Assembly: GCA_016880595.1 (NCBI GenBank)
Contig: JAEHDC010000036.1
Span: forward strand, 1 to 16,640
DNA: 16,640 nt
DNA from: Candidatus Saccharimonadota bacterium
GTDB taxonomy: Bacteria; Patescibacteriota; Saccharimonadia; Saccharimonadales; EFPC-124
Direction of reading: 5' to 3'
Part shown: positions 7,031-14,233 of the stretch, in pieces
Position numbering within the stretch: the stretch's first letter is position 1
Layout of the letters: each line of letters begins with the position of its first letter
Program-made: the position numbers and the translations under genes
The notes under the pieces: model-generated
The model's database searches: none
Told to the model about the DNA's origin: nothing
What the model saw: only the letters and a program-made list of their open reading frames with translations

Positions 7031-8182
7031 ATGATACTTGCAATACTCGGTCGCCAGCCTAAAATTGGCCTGGCAGAATTAGAAAGTTTAACTAGCTCGG
7101 CGACAATTAAACCGATTGGTGATTTTGCCGCGCTTGTTGATGGAGAGCTTGACGGCCAGCGCTTAGGAGGCGTAACTCGGCTAGCTGCTCCGCTACAAGA
7201 GCTACCAACAACAGATTGGCACAAGCTTTCACGACACATTTTACAGCTCTTACCAAAAATTATTGCTGACTTTCCGGACGGAAAAATTAAGCTTGGTTTG
7301 AGCGTCTTTGGCTTAAATGTTGGCGAGAGGCAACTTTTTGCTTGCGGCCTCGACCTCAAGAAAGCCTGTCGTTCAAACGGCCGCAGCGTGCGCGTTGTTC
7401 CAAACTCCACACCAGAATTAAATAGCGCACAGGTTATCCATAATCAGCTTACAACAGATCTTGGATTTGAGCTCCTTCTTATAAAAAATGGCGGCAAAAC
7501 TTGGCTGGCACGTACAACTTGGGTTCAAGATATCGACGCCTACGCCGAGCGAGACTTTGGCCGCCCCAAGCGTGACGCATTTGTTGGCATGTTACCGCCA
7601 AAGTTAGCGCAAACTATGCTTAATCTCGCCGGCGCACAACCTGGCGAGGTAATTTTGGATCCCTTTTGCGGAACAGGCGTGGTTCTTCAAGAGGCTGCCC
7701 TGCTTGGTTGTAAAACCTACGGCAGTGATATTAGCGAAAAAATGATTGAATACTCAAAAGAAAATTTGGCCTGGCTTACCGAAAATTACAGTACTCAACA
7801 ACCACTTTTAGAGGTCGCCGATGCTACGAATCATATATGGAAAACACCAATTGGCCGCGTAGTATGTGAAACCTATCTTGGCCAACCACTCAGCGGTTTG
7901 CCAAAACCAGAAAAAATACGTGAGATTGCCCAAAACTGCGACATTATAATCACAAAGTTCTTAAAAAATATCTATTGTCAGCTTCAAAGCGGCAAGCGGC
8001 TGTGCATTGCTGTACCAGCCTGGCAAAAAGAAAATTCCTTTTACCACTTAAAACTACTTGACCACCTCGAGGATTTGGGCTATAATCGAGTAAGATTTCA
8101 GTATGTGAGCGACGCAGATTTAATTTACTACCGCAAGGATCAAATTGTCGCTCGCCAACTACTGGTTATAACAACTAAATAA
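7031..8182 (+). CDS. THUMP/TRM11-family RNA methyltransferase-like protein
   Basis: The 383-residue protein resembles the Trm11/Trm-G10 group, which makes N2-methylguanosine in tRNA. The N-terminal half (about 1-165) is THUMP-like. The family hallmark 'RDFGRPKRDAFVGMLPPKLA' lies at 174-193. SAM motif I is 'LDPFCGTG' at 209-216, with an acidic 'GSD' at 231-233. At the place where the D/N-P-P-Y catalytic motif is expected, the sequence reads 'VCETYLGQPL' (278-287), so the usual motif is missing. Activity on RNA is therefore uncertain, or the target atom may differ. It starts directly after a TATAAT box and is followed 16 bases later by rpmA, consistent with a translation-related role. Confidence 0.85.
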   Translation: MILAILGRQPKIGLAELESLTSSATIKPIGDFAALVDGELDGQRLGGVTRLAAPLQELPTTDWHKLSRHILQLLPKIIADFPDGKIKLGLSVFGLNVGERQLFACGLDLKKACRSNGRSVRVVPNSTPELNSAQVIHNQLTTDLGFELLLIKNGGKTWLARTTWVQDIDAYAERDFGRPKRDAFVGMLPPKLAQTMLNLAGAQPGEVILDPFCGTGVVLQEAALLGCKTYGSDISEKMIEYSKENLAWLTENYSTQQPLLEVADATNHIWKTPIGRVVCETYLGQPLSGLPKPEKIREIAQNCDIIITKFLKNIYCQLQSGKRLCIAVPAWQKENSFYHLKLLDHLEDLGYNRVRFQYVSDADLIYYRKDQIVARQLLVITTK

Positions 8183-8198
8183 TTCGGAGTAACAATAA

Positions 8199-8507
8199 GT
8201 GTCACATGTAAAAGCTGGTAGTACTAGCAAGAACGTACACGACTCACCCGGCCAACGCCTAGGCGTTAAGCGCTTTGGTGGCCAAGTAGTGCATGAGGGC
8301 GAGATTATCGTTCGCCAAGTTGGGCAGACTAAGCTTGCTGGCCCTGGCACATTCTTAAGTCGCAACTTTTCTATTCATGCTGCAAAAGACGGTGTGGTTA
8401 ATTTCCGTAAAGTTCGTATTAAAAACTTTACTGGCAAAACAGCGCCTCGTACGCAAGTAATTGTTGAAGGCAAGCCAGCGACTAAAGCAAAAACTGTTAC
8501 CAAATAA
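8199..8507 (+). CDS. rpmA: 50S ribosomal protein L27
   Basis: L27 sits near the peptidyl-transferase centre of the large subunit. The 102-residue protein has the signature 'RLGVKRFGGQVV' (about 25-36), 'RQ.G' and 'DGVVNFRK', and begins SHVKAGSTSKN, close to the usual AHKKAGGSTRN. It starts at a GTG (8199) with GGAG at 8186-8189, nine bases upstream. There is no N-terminal extension of the kind cleaved in Firmicutes. The C-terminus is a few residues longer and rich in Lys, Thr and Ala. It is the last gene of its unit, ending just before a strong terminator. rplU (L21), often its neighbour, is not in the window. Confidence 0.96.
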   Translation: MSHVKAGSTSKNVHDSPGQRLGVKRFGGQVVHEGEIIVRQVGQTKLAGPGTFLSRNFSIHAAKDGVVNFRKVRIKNFTGKTAPRTQVIVEGKPATKAKTVTK

Positions 8508-8517
8508 GCAATAAGGC

Positions 8518-8560
8518 AATAACAAAAAACACCTCAATAACGGGTGTTTTTTGTTATTTT
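8518..8560. terminator. Bidirectional intrinsic terminator
   Basis: A perfect 16-bp stem pairs 8518-8533 with 8543-8558 around a 9-base loop. The stem ends in A-rich and T-rich arms, so it can terminate from both directions. It lies between the convergent ends of rpmA and the receiver gene. The receiver TAA stop (8559-8561 on the minus strand) is just outside the stem. Confidence 0.9.
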
Positions 8561-8939
8561 AGGTCTCTGACAAATGATGCTTGATGCGATCTATGACGTC
8601 ACCAATTACTACCTGCGATTTCACTAAGTAGTCATCGGCTCCAAGTTTTTTGGCCATTTCTCTGTCTTTTTCTTGACTCAAAGCAGTCAAGATAATAACC
8701 CGCACGTTCATTGTTTCGGAAGTGTTGCGAATAATGTCCAAAACATCAAAGCCAGAAATTTTTGGCATCATAACATCAAGCACTATTAAATCCGGCTTGA
8801 AAGCCAAGGCCGCACTAAGCGCTTCCTCGCCATTTAAAACATGCCGGACTTCAAAGCCCTCAATTTCTAAGCGCGAAATATACACGTTTGCAAGCGTTTG
8901 ATCGTCTTCTACTAGTAAGATTCTCTTTTTATTATTCAT
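8559..8939 (-). CDS. Single-domain response regulator (receiver only)
   Basis: This 126-residue CheY-like receiver has E11-D12-D13, phospho-acceptor D55 ('LIVLDVMMP'), T85 ('IILTALS') and K107, so it is phosphorylation-competent. It reads like the receiver half of an OmpR-type regulator ('GADDYLVKS' near the end) but stops before any DNA-binding domain. There is no kinase gene beside it; the kinase at 2657-3391 is the only one in the window. It starts 27 bases after the ctpA stop and may be co-transcribed with it. An AATAAT hexamer at 8946-8951 (minus strand), 6 bases before the ATG, could also give its own start. No Shine-Dalgarno is visible. Confidence 0.92.
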   Translation of the reverse strand: MNNKKRILLVEDDQTLANVYISRLEIEGFEVRHVLNGEEALSAALAFKPDLIVLDVMMPKISGFDVLDIIRNTSETMNVRVIILTALSQEKDREMAKKLGADDYLVKSQVVIGDVIDRIKHHLSET

Positions 8940-8966
8940 AGCAATATTATTAGTGTAGCACGTATT

Positions 8967-10214
8967 TTATTTTTTCAGCAACTCAATAGCTTTTGTCTTT
9001 TGCGCATCATCACCTGAAGAGCTATCGCTAGCTGTAACCTCTACGTCTGGAGCTATGCCTTCACCATCAATGTTGTCACCATTTGGCGTGTACCATTTTG
9101 CAATCGTCACCTTAAGCTGACCACCTCCCAGGGGCAAGTCAACTAGTTCTTGCACACTGCCCTTACCGTAAGTCTTTGTACCAACAAGAGTTGCGGATTG
9201 ATGATCACTGAGCGCGCCGGCAACAATTTCACTAGCGCTAGCGCTGCCGCCATCAATTAAAACTACAGTGGGGACATTCTTTAATGGCGCTGTACCCTCG
9301 GCATAAAGAGTTTCTTGGACAGTCGACCCAGTTCGCTCTTGCACAACCTCTTGCCCACTGGTTAACCACAGCCCTGCAACACTTTGAGCAGCCGTAAGAT
9401 AGCCGCCGCCATCGCCGCGCAAGTCCAAAATTACGCCAGTCACACCTTGAGAAACAAATTTATCTGCAGCCTCTTGCGCCAGCTCCGCAGTATCTTCGGC
9501 AAACCGCGAGATACGGATATAGCCAATGTTGCCATCTAAAATCTCATATTTTACGCTTGGATTTACAATATCATCGCGAACGATCGAAAATTCCTTAACC
9601 TCTTGATCTCGCACAATGGTAAGTTTTACGGTCGTCCCCTTTTCTCCACGGATTGTAGAAACAGCCTGATCAATTGACCAATCGGTGGTGTCTTCGTTGT
9701 TAACCTCTGCAATTATATCATTTGCTTGTAAGCCAGCTTTTTGCGCTGGCGAATCATCCAACACAGAGGTAATGACTAAGTTACCATCCTCACTACCCAG
9801 TTCTGCTCCAATACCAGAGAACTTCCCGTCCAAATCATCGCTAAATTCCTGGGCTTCGTCATCCGTAAAATAAACCGTATACGGATCACCAGTAGCAGAA
9901 ACCAAGCCTTTTTTAGCGCCATTTATGAGGTCATCTACGTTAAGTGTGCCGTCATATTGCTGACGGAGTTTATCATAAACTTGCTGCAAACTAGACAGAT
10001 CCAGATCCTGCGGCAAACCTGAATTTTGATTTTGCCTTAGCCAAGCAGCGATATCACCAGAACGTGTGCCAACAATATAAAACCCAATTGCGACTACCAA
10101 CATCAACAAGCAAACCGTACTCAGCTGTACCGGACGTTTTATAAACGTCCTAGCTTTTGGACCCAACTGTTTCATTCTCACCGACAAGTTCTTCACCGAC
10201 GTTGTCACCCCCAA
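8967..10214 (-). CDS. ctpA: C-terminal processing peptidase, S41 family (CtpA-like)
   Basis: This membrane-anchored periplasmic serine protease has up to 415 residues. One N-terminal transmembrane helix (about 29-49) precedes a PDZ domain (about 130-205, 'FSGIGAELGSEDGNLVITSV') and the S41 catalytic core. The nucleophile is S326 in 'GGSASASEIVAGAL' and the general base is K351 in 'GTKTYGKGSVQ'. Their 25-residue spacing equals that of E. coli Prc. 'LDLRGDGGGYL' (264-273) is also typical. The start is unsure: TTG at 10214 lies 7 bases after TATAAT, while a GTG at 10208 or an ATG further in is possible. It lies 60 bases downstream of the CHAP hydrolase gene, suggesting a role in envelope protein turnover. 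Confidence 0.93.
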   Translation of the reverse strand: MGVTTSVKNLSVRMKQLGPKARTFIKRPVQLSTVCLLMLVVAIGFYIVGTRSGDIAAWLRQNQNSGLPQDLDLSSLQQVYDKLRQQYDGTLNVDDLINGAKKGLVSATGDPYTVYFTDDEAQEFSDDLDGKFSGIGAELGSEDGNLVITSVLDDSPAQKAGLQANDIIAEVNNEDTTDWSIDQAVSTIRGEKGTTVKLTIVRDQEVKEFSIVRDDIVNPSVKYEILDGNIGYIRISRFAEDTAELAQEAADKFVSQGVTGVILDLRGDGGGYLTAAQSVAGLWLTSGQEVVQERTGSTVQETLYAEGTAPLKNVPTVVLIDGGSASASEIVAGALSDHQSATLVGTKTYGKGSVQELVDLPLGGGQLKVTIAKWYTPNGDNIDGEGIAPDVEVTASDSSSGDDAQKTKAIELLKK

Positions 10215-10221
10215 AATCTTT

Positions 10222-10227
10222 ATTATA
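10222..10227 (-). promoter_or_regulatory. Putative -10 box for ctpA
   Basis: A perfect TATAAT on the minus strand lies in the 60-base gap after the CHAP gene. It ends 7 bases before the TTG at 10214 and 13 bases before a GTG. No clear -35 is seen. It suggests ctpA can be expressed apart from ftsEX. Confidence 0.5.
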
Positions 10228-10274
10228 CTTATTTTATCCTAACACAAATTGCTTTACATTGGCTGTAGTATTTT

Positions 10275-11366
10275 TTAGAAATGCACAAATTCAAACCCTT
10301 GTGCTTTCCAGGTAGAGGCAGAAACCGTGCGTTCGCTATAGCGGCCAGTGTAGTCATAATTATACTCTCCGATAAACAGGCTTCCGTCACTGCTAACGCT
10401 ATAGACATACATGGCGTGACCATAATATCCAACTGGCCAAATTGCAACGTCGCCAGCTTTGGGCGTAGCGTCAACTGATATACCTCTAGCCGCTGCCCTG
10501 CTTGGCCACTGGTTTGCATTACCAAGGCCGTATGGCATGTAGCGCCCACTGGCCGCAACTTTAAAGGCGGCAAAACTAACACACTCGCGGTTATACATTC
10601 CCCAATCATCCGCTAACGAATCTTGAACTGCATTTGCCCAAACAGCAGGATACCCACCGCCGCCGGTCTCGTAACTAACACTTCCTCCAGCCCACTTTAA
10701 GTTAGCTGCAGCCTGCTGAGCGCGCAAAGTTGCAATCTGCTCATTGCTTTGAGTAACCAGCGTTTGATAAGCCTCTTCCTGCCCCTGCGTTTGCGCCAGA
10801 AGCAACGACTGCTCAGCTTCATTCTGAGTTATTTGATCACGTTGGGATTGCTGATCTGCCAAGGCCTGCTCGGTGGAGGTTTTTTGAGCACTTAATTCTG
10901 CTTCCAAATCTTTTACTTCGGCAATTGAATCTTGCAAGCTTGAACGAATAGTTTCTCTGTATTCCTGCTTATCTATATACTCCGAGATATTACTGCTAGA
11001 TGCCAACATCTCCAACGGCGTCACAGCATTATCCACATATAAATTAACTAGGTTATTAGCGAGCAGCGCTTTTTGATCCTCAATTTTCTGGTTAGTCTCG
11101 GCAATTTGCTGCTCTAGTTGAGCGACCTTAGCCGTATTTAGGTTAATCTGCGCTTGCAGCTGGCTTTTCTCAACGGCTAAAGTGTTGATTTTATTCTGTA
11201 AAGTGTCAGCTTGGGCTTTTAGCTGTGCTGCTTGATCCTGATAAGCAGAAATTTGACTTTTTAAAGCGTTGATTTGCTCATCATAAGTGTCTGCAAAAAC
11301 GTGTTGACACGGTGTCGCTGCCATCAATAAAACTGCAAATGATATTAAAACTAGTCTTTTTTTCAT
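10275..11366 (-). CDS. Secreted coiled-coil CHAP-domain peptidoglycan hydrolase (PcsB-like)
   Basis: The 363-residue exported protein has a signal peptide (about 1-25, likely cut after 'HVFA'), two long Gln/Ala-rich coiled-coil stretches (about 28-110 and 135-222), a Gly-rich linker (about 227-239) and a C-terminal CHAP domain. Catalytic residues are C262 in 'RECVSFAAFKV' and H317 in 'YYGHAMYVY', with E334 ('IGEYN') as likely third residue. The architecture matches PcsB-type hydrolases, whose coiled coil holds the enzyme inactive until FtsEX acts on it. The start lies one base after the ftsX stop, which supports this link strongly. The cleaved bond (amidase or endopeptidase) cannot be told from sequence. 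The Shine-Dalgarno is weak, so translational coupling to ftsX is likely. Confidence 0.92.
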   Translation of the reverse strand: MKKRLVLISFAVLLMAATPCQHVFADTYDEQINALKSQISAYQDQAAQLKAQADTLQNKINTLAVEKSQLQAQINLNTAKVAQLEQQIAETNQKIEDQKALLANNLVNLYVDNAVTPLEMLASSSNISEYIDKQEYRETIRSSLQDSIAEVKDLEAELSAQKTSTEQALADQQSQRDQITQNEAEQSLLLAQTQGQEEAYQTLVTQSNEQIATLRAQQAAANLKWAGGSVSYETGGGGYPAVWANAVQDSLADDWGMYNRECVSFAAFKVAASGRYMPYGLGNANQWPSRAAARGISVDATPKAGDVAIWPVGYYGHAMYVYSVSSDGSLFIGEYNYDYTGRYSERTVSASTWKAQGFEFVHF

Positions 11367-11367
11367 C

Positions 11368-12297
11368 TTAAATCTTTAGGTAACGTCTTATTGCCAAAGC
11401 TGAGGAGAATATGCCAATTAAAATTCCTGCGCCGACCTCACCCAAGAAAATTAAAGCTGGATACTTAGTGAAGAATTCAATGGTTGGCTGGATTGTTATG
11501 CCATAATCGCTGATGCTTGTGCCAACAGCCAGCAATGCCGAATACATAATTGCCACGGCAATTACAGCCGCAAAAACGCCGTACAGGCTAGCCTCAACTA
11601 TAAACGGCCCGCGTATAAAGCTTTTGTTAGCGCCAATAAGTTTCATCATCTCTATCTCGTCGCGGCGGTTAAAAATAGTCATGCGAATGGTGTTAAAAAT
11701 GACCATTATAGAAAGCAACAAAAATATGCCCGAAACTGCTAAGCCTGCAATCTCAGAGAACTGCGCAATACGCGCAATATTCTCTATAGCCTCTTTACGC
11801 GACCCGCTGATTGAAGCAGTTTTACTCTGGTAAGAAGCGTACTGGTCCTCGCCAACTAAATCAGCAATATCCTCAAGATGATCAGTATCATCAACATGCA
11901 CCTTGAGGCTGGCCGGGAATGGGTTGGTATCACCTAAAACGTTTAGCGCCTCAAGCTGTTGGACATCGCCACTGTTTTGAGCGATATAGTCATCACGCGC
12001 CTGTTCTTTACTAACATAATCAATTGTGGTCACGCCCTGAATAGACTTTATGGCGTCAATAAACTCCTGCTGCTGTTCTGCAGTAATTGAGTCCGACAGA
12101 TAAATTGAGATGTCAATTTTTTGCCTAACATCTGCCAGAGTGTCATTAAAAACAAGATGCAGCGTAAACGTCGCCAAGATTATTGTTAGCGTGACTGTCA
12201 TGACAAGAGTTGCAGCCGTACTCAGCCAAGCATTGCGCGCAAAATTTGACAATCCATAGCGGCAAATTCGCGTAAACGTAATCCATCTTCTACGCAT
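11368..12297 (-). CDS. ftsX: Cell division protein FtsX
   Basis: FtsX is the membrane subunit of the FtsEX complex, which uses FtsE ATPase activity to switch on periplasmic peptidoglycan hydrolases at the septum. The 309 residues show transmembrane helices at about 25-50, 184-203, 231-255 and 281-303. A large extracytoplasmic domain lies between helices 1 and 2 (about 51-180), and the cytoplasmic 'RRDEIEMMKLIGA' lies at 211-223. This is the standard four-helix FtsX layout. The ATG directly follows the ftsE stop (TAAATG) and a strong GGAGG (12303-12307) lies five bases upstream. The external domain is the expected docking site for the hydrolase encoded immediately downstream. Confidence 0.95.
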   Translation of the reverse strand: MRRRWITFTRICRYGLSNFARNAWLSTAATLVMTVTLTIILATFTLHLVFNDTLADVRQKIDISIYLSDSITAEQQQEFIDAIKSIQGVTTIDYVSKEQARDDYIAQNSGDVQQLEALNVLGDTNPFPASLKVHVDDTDHLEDIADLVGEDQYASYQSKTASISGSRKEAIENIARIAQFSEIAGLAVSGIFLLLSIMVIFNTIRMTIFNRRDEIEMMKLIGANKSFIRGPFIVEASLYGVFAAVIAVAIMYSALLAVGTSISDYGITIQPTIEFFTKYPALIFLGEVGAGILIGIFSSALAIRRYLKI

Positions 12298-12990
12298 TTA
12301 AGCCTCCCCTTGCCGGTAGTTGCCCTGAGCAATATCAGCAATAATCTTGCCTTCGTCGATGGTGATAACCCGTCGTTTAAGCTTATTTACAATGTCTTGA
12401 TTATGCGTAGTCAACAGAACAGTAGTGCCGTAACGATTAATCTTTTCTAGCAAACGCACAATATCCCAACTGTGTTTGGGGTCGAGATTACCTGTCGGCT
12501 CATCGGCAATCAAAATCTTTGGCTGCCTAACAACCGCCCTAGCAATAGCCACGCGCTGGCGTTCGCCGCCAGACAACGAATTTGGAAATTGTTTTTCCTT
12601 ACCTTTTAGCCCAACTAGCTCAATAACTTTTGGCACAGTATGTTTAATTTCGGAGTTACTCATGCCAGCAATTTCCAGCGCAAAAGCCACATTCTCAAAA
12701 ACAGTGCGCTGCGGCAACAACTTAAAATCCTGGAAAACCACGCCGATTTTACGCCGCAACAGAGGTATATTCTTATCTTTAAGAGTATCGTAATCTATAC
12801 CACCAACTACAATTTTACCGTTTGTGGGCTTCTCCTCACGAGTCAATAATTTAAGCAACGTAGATTTACCTGCACCGCTAGTTCCAACAATGATTACAAA
12901 CTCTTTTGGCTCAATATGCAAGCTAACACGGTTTAACGCCGCCGGGTTATCCTTCCCATAAATTTTCGTTACCCTGTCCAGTAAAATCAT
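12298..12990 (-). CDS. ftsE: Cell division ATP-binding protein FtsE
   Basis: This is the cytoplasmic ABC ATPase of FtsEX. From the ATG at 12990 it has 230 residues and begins MILLDRVTKIYG, the usual FtsE start. Walker A is 'GTSGAGKST' (36-44), the Q-loop is Q87, the signature is 'LSGGERQ' (139-145), Walker B is 'ILIADEP' with E164, and the H-loop is H196. All catalytic elements are intact. An ATG directly before (12993) and another at 13029 are in frame, but a TACAAT box at 12998-13003 lies 7 bases before 12990, so longer versions would start upstream of the predicted transcript. It is the first gene of the ftsE-ftsX-CHAP unit. Confidence 0.95.
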   Translation of the reverse strand: MILLDRVTKIYGKDNPAALNRVSLHIEPKEFVIIVGTSGAGKSTLLKLLTREEKPTNGKIVVGGIDYDTLKDKNIPLLRRKIGVVFQDFKLLPQRTVFENVAFALEIAGMSNSEIKHTVPKVIELVGLKGKEKQFPNSLSGGERQRVAIARAVVRQPKILIADEPTGNLDPKHSWDIVRLLEKINRYGTTVLLTTHNQDIVNKLKRRVITIDEGKIIADIAQGNYRQGEA

Positions 12991-12997
12991 CATATTT

Positions 12998-13003
12998 ATT
13001 GTA
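12998..13003 (-). promoter_or_regulatory. Promoter -10 box for ftsE
   Basis: The minus strand reads TGC-TACAAT, an extended -10, ending 7 bases before the ATG at 12990. A TCGAAA about 17 bases upstream is a poor -35. It predicts a leaderless ftsE transcript and decides the start codon. Confidence 0.55.
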
Positions 13004-13036
13004 GCATAAGCAGATTGAATTTTCGACATGCCCGCC

Positions 13037-13068
13037 GCAATTTGTGCAGCTTCACAAGCCCATATTGC
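13037..13068 (-). other. Short bulged hairpin in the prfB-ftsE gap
   Basis: In the 110-base gap between ftsE and prfB, GCAAT/ATTGC (13037-13041 with 13064-13068) and the inner TTGTG/CACAA (13042-13046 with 13053-13057) can pair around a 6-base loop with a 6-base bulge. There is no T-run after it on the minus strand, so it is not a standard terminator for prfB. The stretch is more GC-rich than its surroundings. Its role is unknown. Confidence 0.3.
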
Positions 13069-13100
13069 TACCCTTCCGCCACCTTACTACAATTTTTGCG

Positions 13101-14171
13101 TTATTTTGTGAGATAAGCCTGAATAAATCCGTCCAGGTCACCGTTTAAAACTTTTTGGGCGTCATGCTCCTCATAATTGGTACGTGTATCTTTTACCAAA
13201 GTGTACGGGTGCAAAACATAGTTTCGGATTTGCGCCCCCCAATCAGCAGATTTTGTTGCCCTCAAGTCTGCCAATTTTTCTTGATGCTGGTCCATTTGCA
13301 ATTGTGCCAATTTGGAACGCAGAATTTTAAGCGCAGTCTCTTTATTCTGTAGTTGCGAACGCTCATTTTGAATTGCCACCGAGAAACCAGATGGTAAATG
13401 CGTTATGCGCACAGCCGAATCTGTTGTATTGACGCTTTGACCGCCGCGACCGCTAGCGCGAAAAACGTCAATTTTTAGATCTTTATCATCTATTTTAACC
13501 TCTTCAGGCGCATCAATTTGCGGCAAAACCTCCACAAGCGCAAAACTAGTTTGACGTAAATTATCAGAGTTAAATGGGCTTAGGCGCACCAACCGGTGCA
13601 CGCCATGCTCACTGCGTAATTTTCCATACGCATACGGACCGCCAACAGATACTGTGGCACTTTTTAAGCCCGCCTCCTCGCCTGGCGACTCCTCTAAAAC
13701 ATCAATCTTCATCTTATATTTATCTGCCCAACGCGCATACATGCGCAGCAACATTTGCGTCCAATCTTGAGCATCAGTGCCGCCAACGCCAGCGCTGAGG
13801 CGCAGAATTGCATCGTGGTCATCATATTTACCGTTAAATAAAAGATCCTGCTTTAACATATTATAGCGCTTCAGCAAACTTGCGAGTTGCTCGACCAGCT
13901 CCTCTTGAAGCCTGGAGTCGTTTGTTGACGCAAGCTCTTGCGCATCAGCAATCTCATCAGCCAAGTTCTGCCATGGTTCAAGCTGACCGCGCAATTTTGA
14001 CTCATTCTTAACAACCTTTTGTGCCTCTAAGTTATCCTCCCAAAACGAAGGCTCTGCCATCTGTTGTTGAAGCTCCGCGATATGCTCTGCCAAAGCCGGC
14101 GCATTCAACTTTACAAGCGCCGCGCTGACCTTCTCAGAAAGCTGACGCAGTTGATTTTTTAGCTGTTCCAT
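13101..14171 (-). CDS. prfB: Peptide chain release factor 2
   Basis: RF2 recognises UAA and UGA stop codons and triggers release of the finished protein. It has 356 residues from the ATG at 14171. The N-terminal coiled coil covers about 1-110. The stop-codon reading motif is 'SPF' at 198-200, which marks RF2 and not RF1, and the catalytic 'GRGGQSVN' has GGQ at 243-245. The frame is continuous from start to stop, so the autoregulatory +1 frameshift of E. coli prfB is absent. A TATTAT box lies 7 bases before the ATG. The frame could be extended to 14213, but those residues lie upstream of the predicted transcript start. It is divergent from murL. Confidence 0.96.
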   Translation of the reverse strand: MEQLKNQLRQLSEKVSAALVKLNAPALAEHIAELQQQMAEPSFWEDNLEAQKVVKNESKLRGQLEPWQNLADEIADAQELASTNDSRLQEELVEQLASLLKRYNMLKQDLLFNGKYDDHDAILRLSAGVGGTDAQDWTQMLLRMYARWADKYKMKIDVLEESPGEEAGLKSATVSVGGPYAYGKLRSEHGVHRLVRLSPFNSDNLRQTSFALVEVLPQIDAPEEVKIDDKDLKIDVFRASGRGGQSVNTTDSAVRITHLPSGFSVAIQNERSQLQNKETALKILRSKLAQLQMDQHQEKLADLRATKSADWGAQIRNYVLHPYTLVKDTRTNYEEHDAQKVLNGDLDGFIQAYLTK

Positions 14172-14178
14172 TGCATTT

Positions 14179-14184
14179 ATAATA
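14179..14184 (-). promoter_or_regulatory. Promoter -10 box for prfB
   Basis: The minus strand reads GTG-TATTAT, ending 7 bases before the prfB ATG. It is one arm of a divergent pair with the murL box at 14221-14226. No -35 consensus is visible. Confidence 0.5.
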
Positions 14185-14223
14185 CACCAAAGTCGCCCGC
14201 CCAAAAACTGCAAACTGGTGTAT
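14182..14223. repeat. Inverted repeat spanning the prfB-murL divergent promoters
   Basis: ATACACCA (14182-14189) and TGGTGTAT (14216-14223) are exact 8-bp inverted copies 26 bases apart, and each overlaps a -10 box. This may reflect shared promoter sequence (GGTG before the -10) or a site for a regulator controlling both directions. Confidence 0.4.
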
Positions 14224-14226
14224 ACT
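14221..14226 (+). promoter_or_regulatory. Promoter -10 box for murL-murD2
   Basis: GTG-TATACT ends 7 bases before the murL ATG at 14234, leaving no 5' leader. The region 17 bases upstream holds no -35 consensus. Confidence 0.55.
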
Positions 14227-14233
14227 TAAAATA

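Noticed and set aside
6979..7410. N-terminal extension of the flippase-like membrane protein
   Set aside because: It would cover the 5' end of the divergent TRM11-like gene, is Ser/Pro/Arg-rich like an antisense shadow, and lies upstream of the TATAAT box. The ATG at 6978 leads straight into a membrane helix.
12991..13029. Longer FtsE starting at 13029
   Set aside because: The extension does not fit FtsE family starts and lies upstream of or across the predicted -10 box.
13030..13090. Possible tRNA or small structured RNA gene
   Set aside because: No T-loop sequence, acceptor stem or cloverleaf can be drawn; only a short bulged hairpin is present.
14100..14171. Programmed +1 frameshift in prfB
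   Set aside because: The frame is open from the ATG to the stop and the N-terminal helix looks complete.
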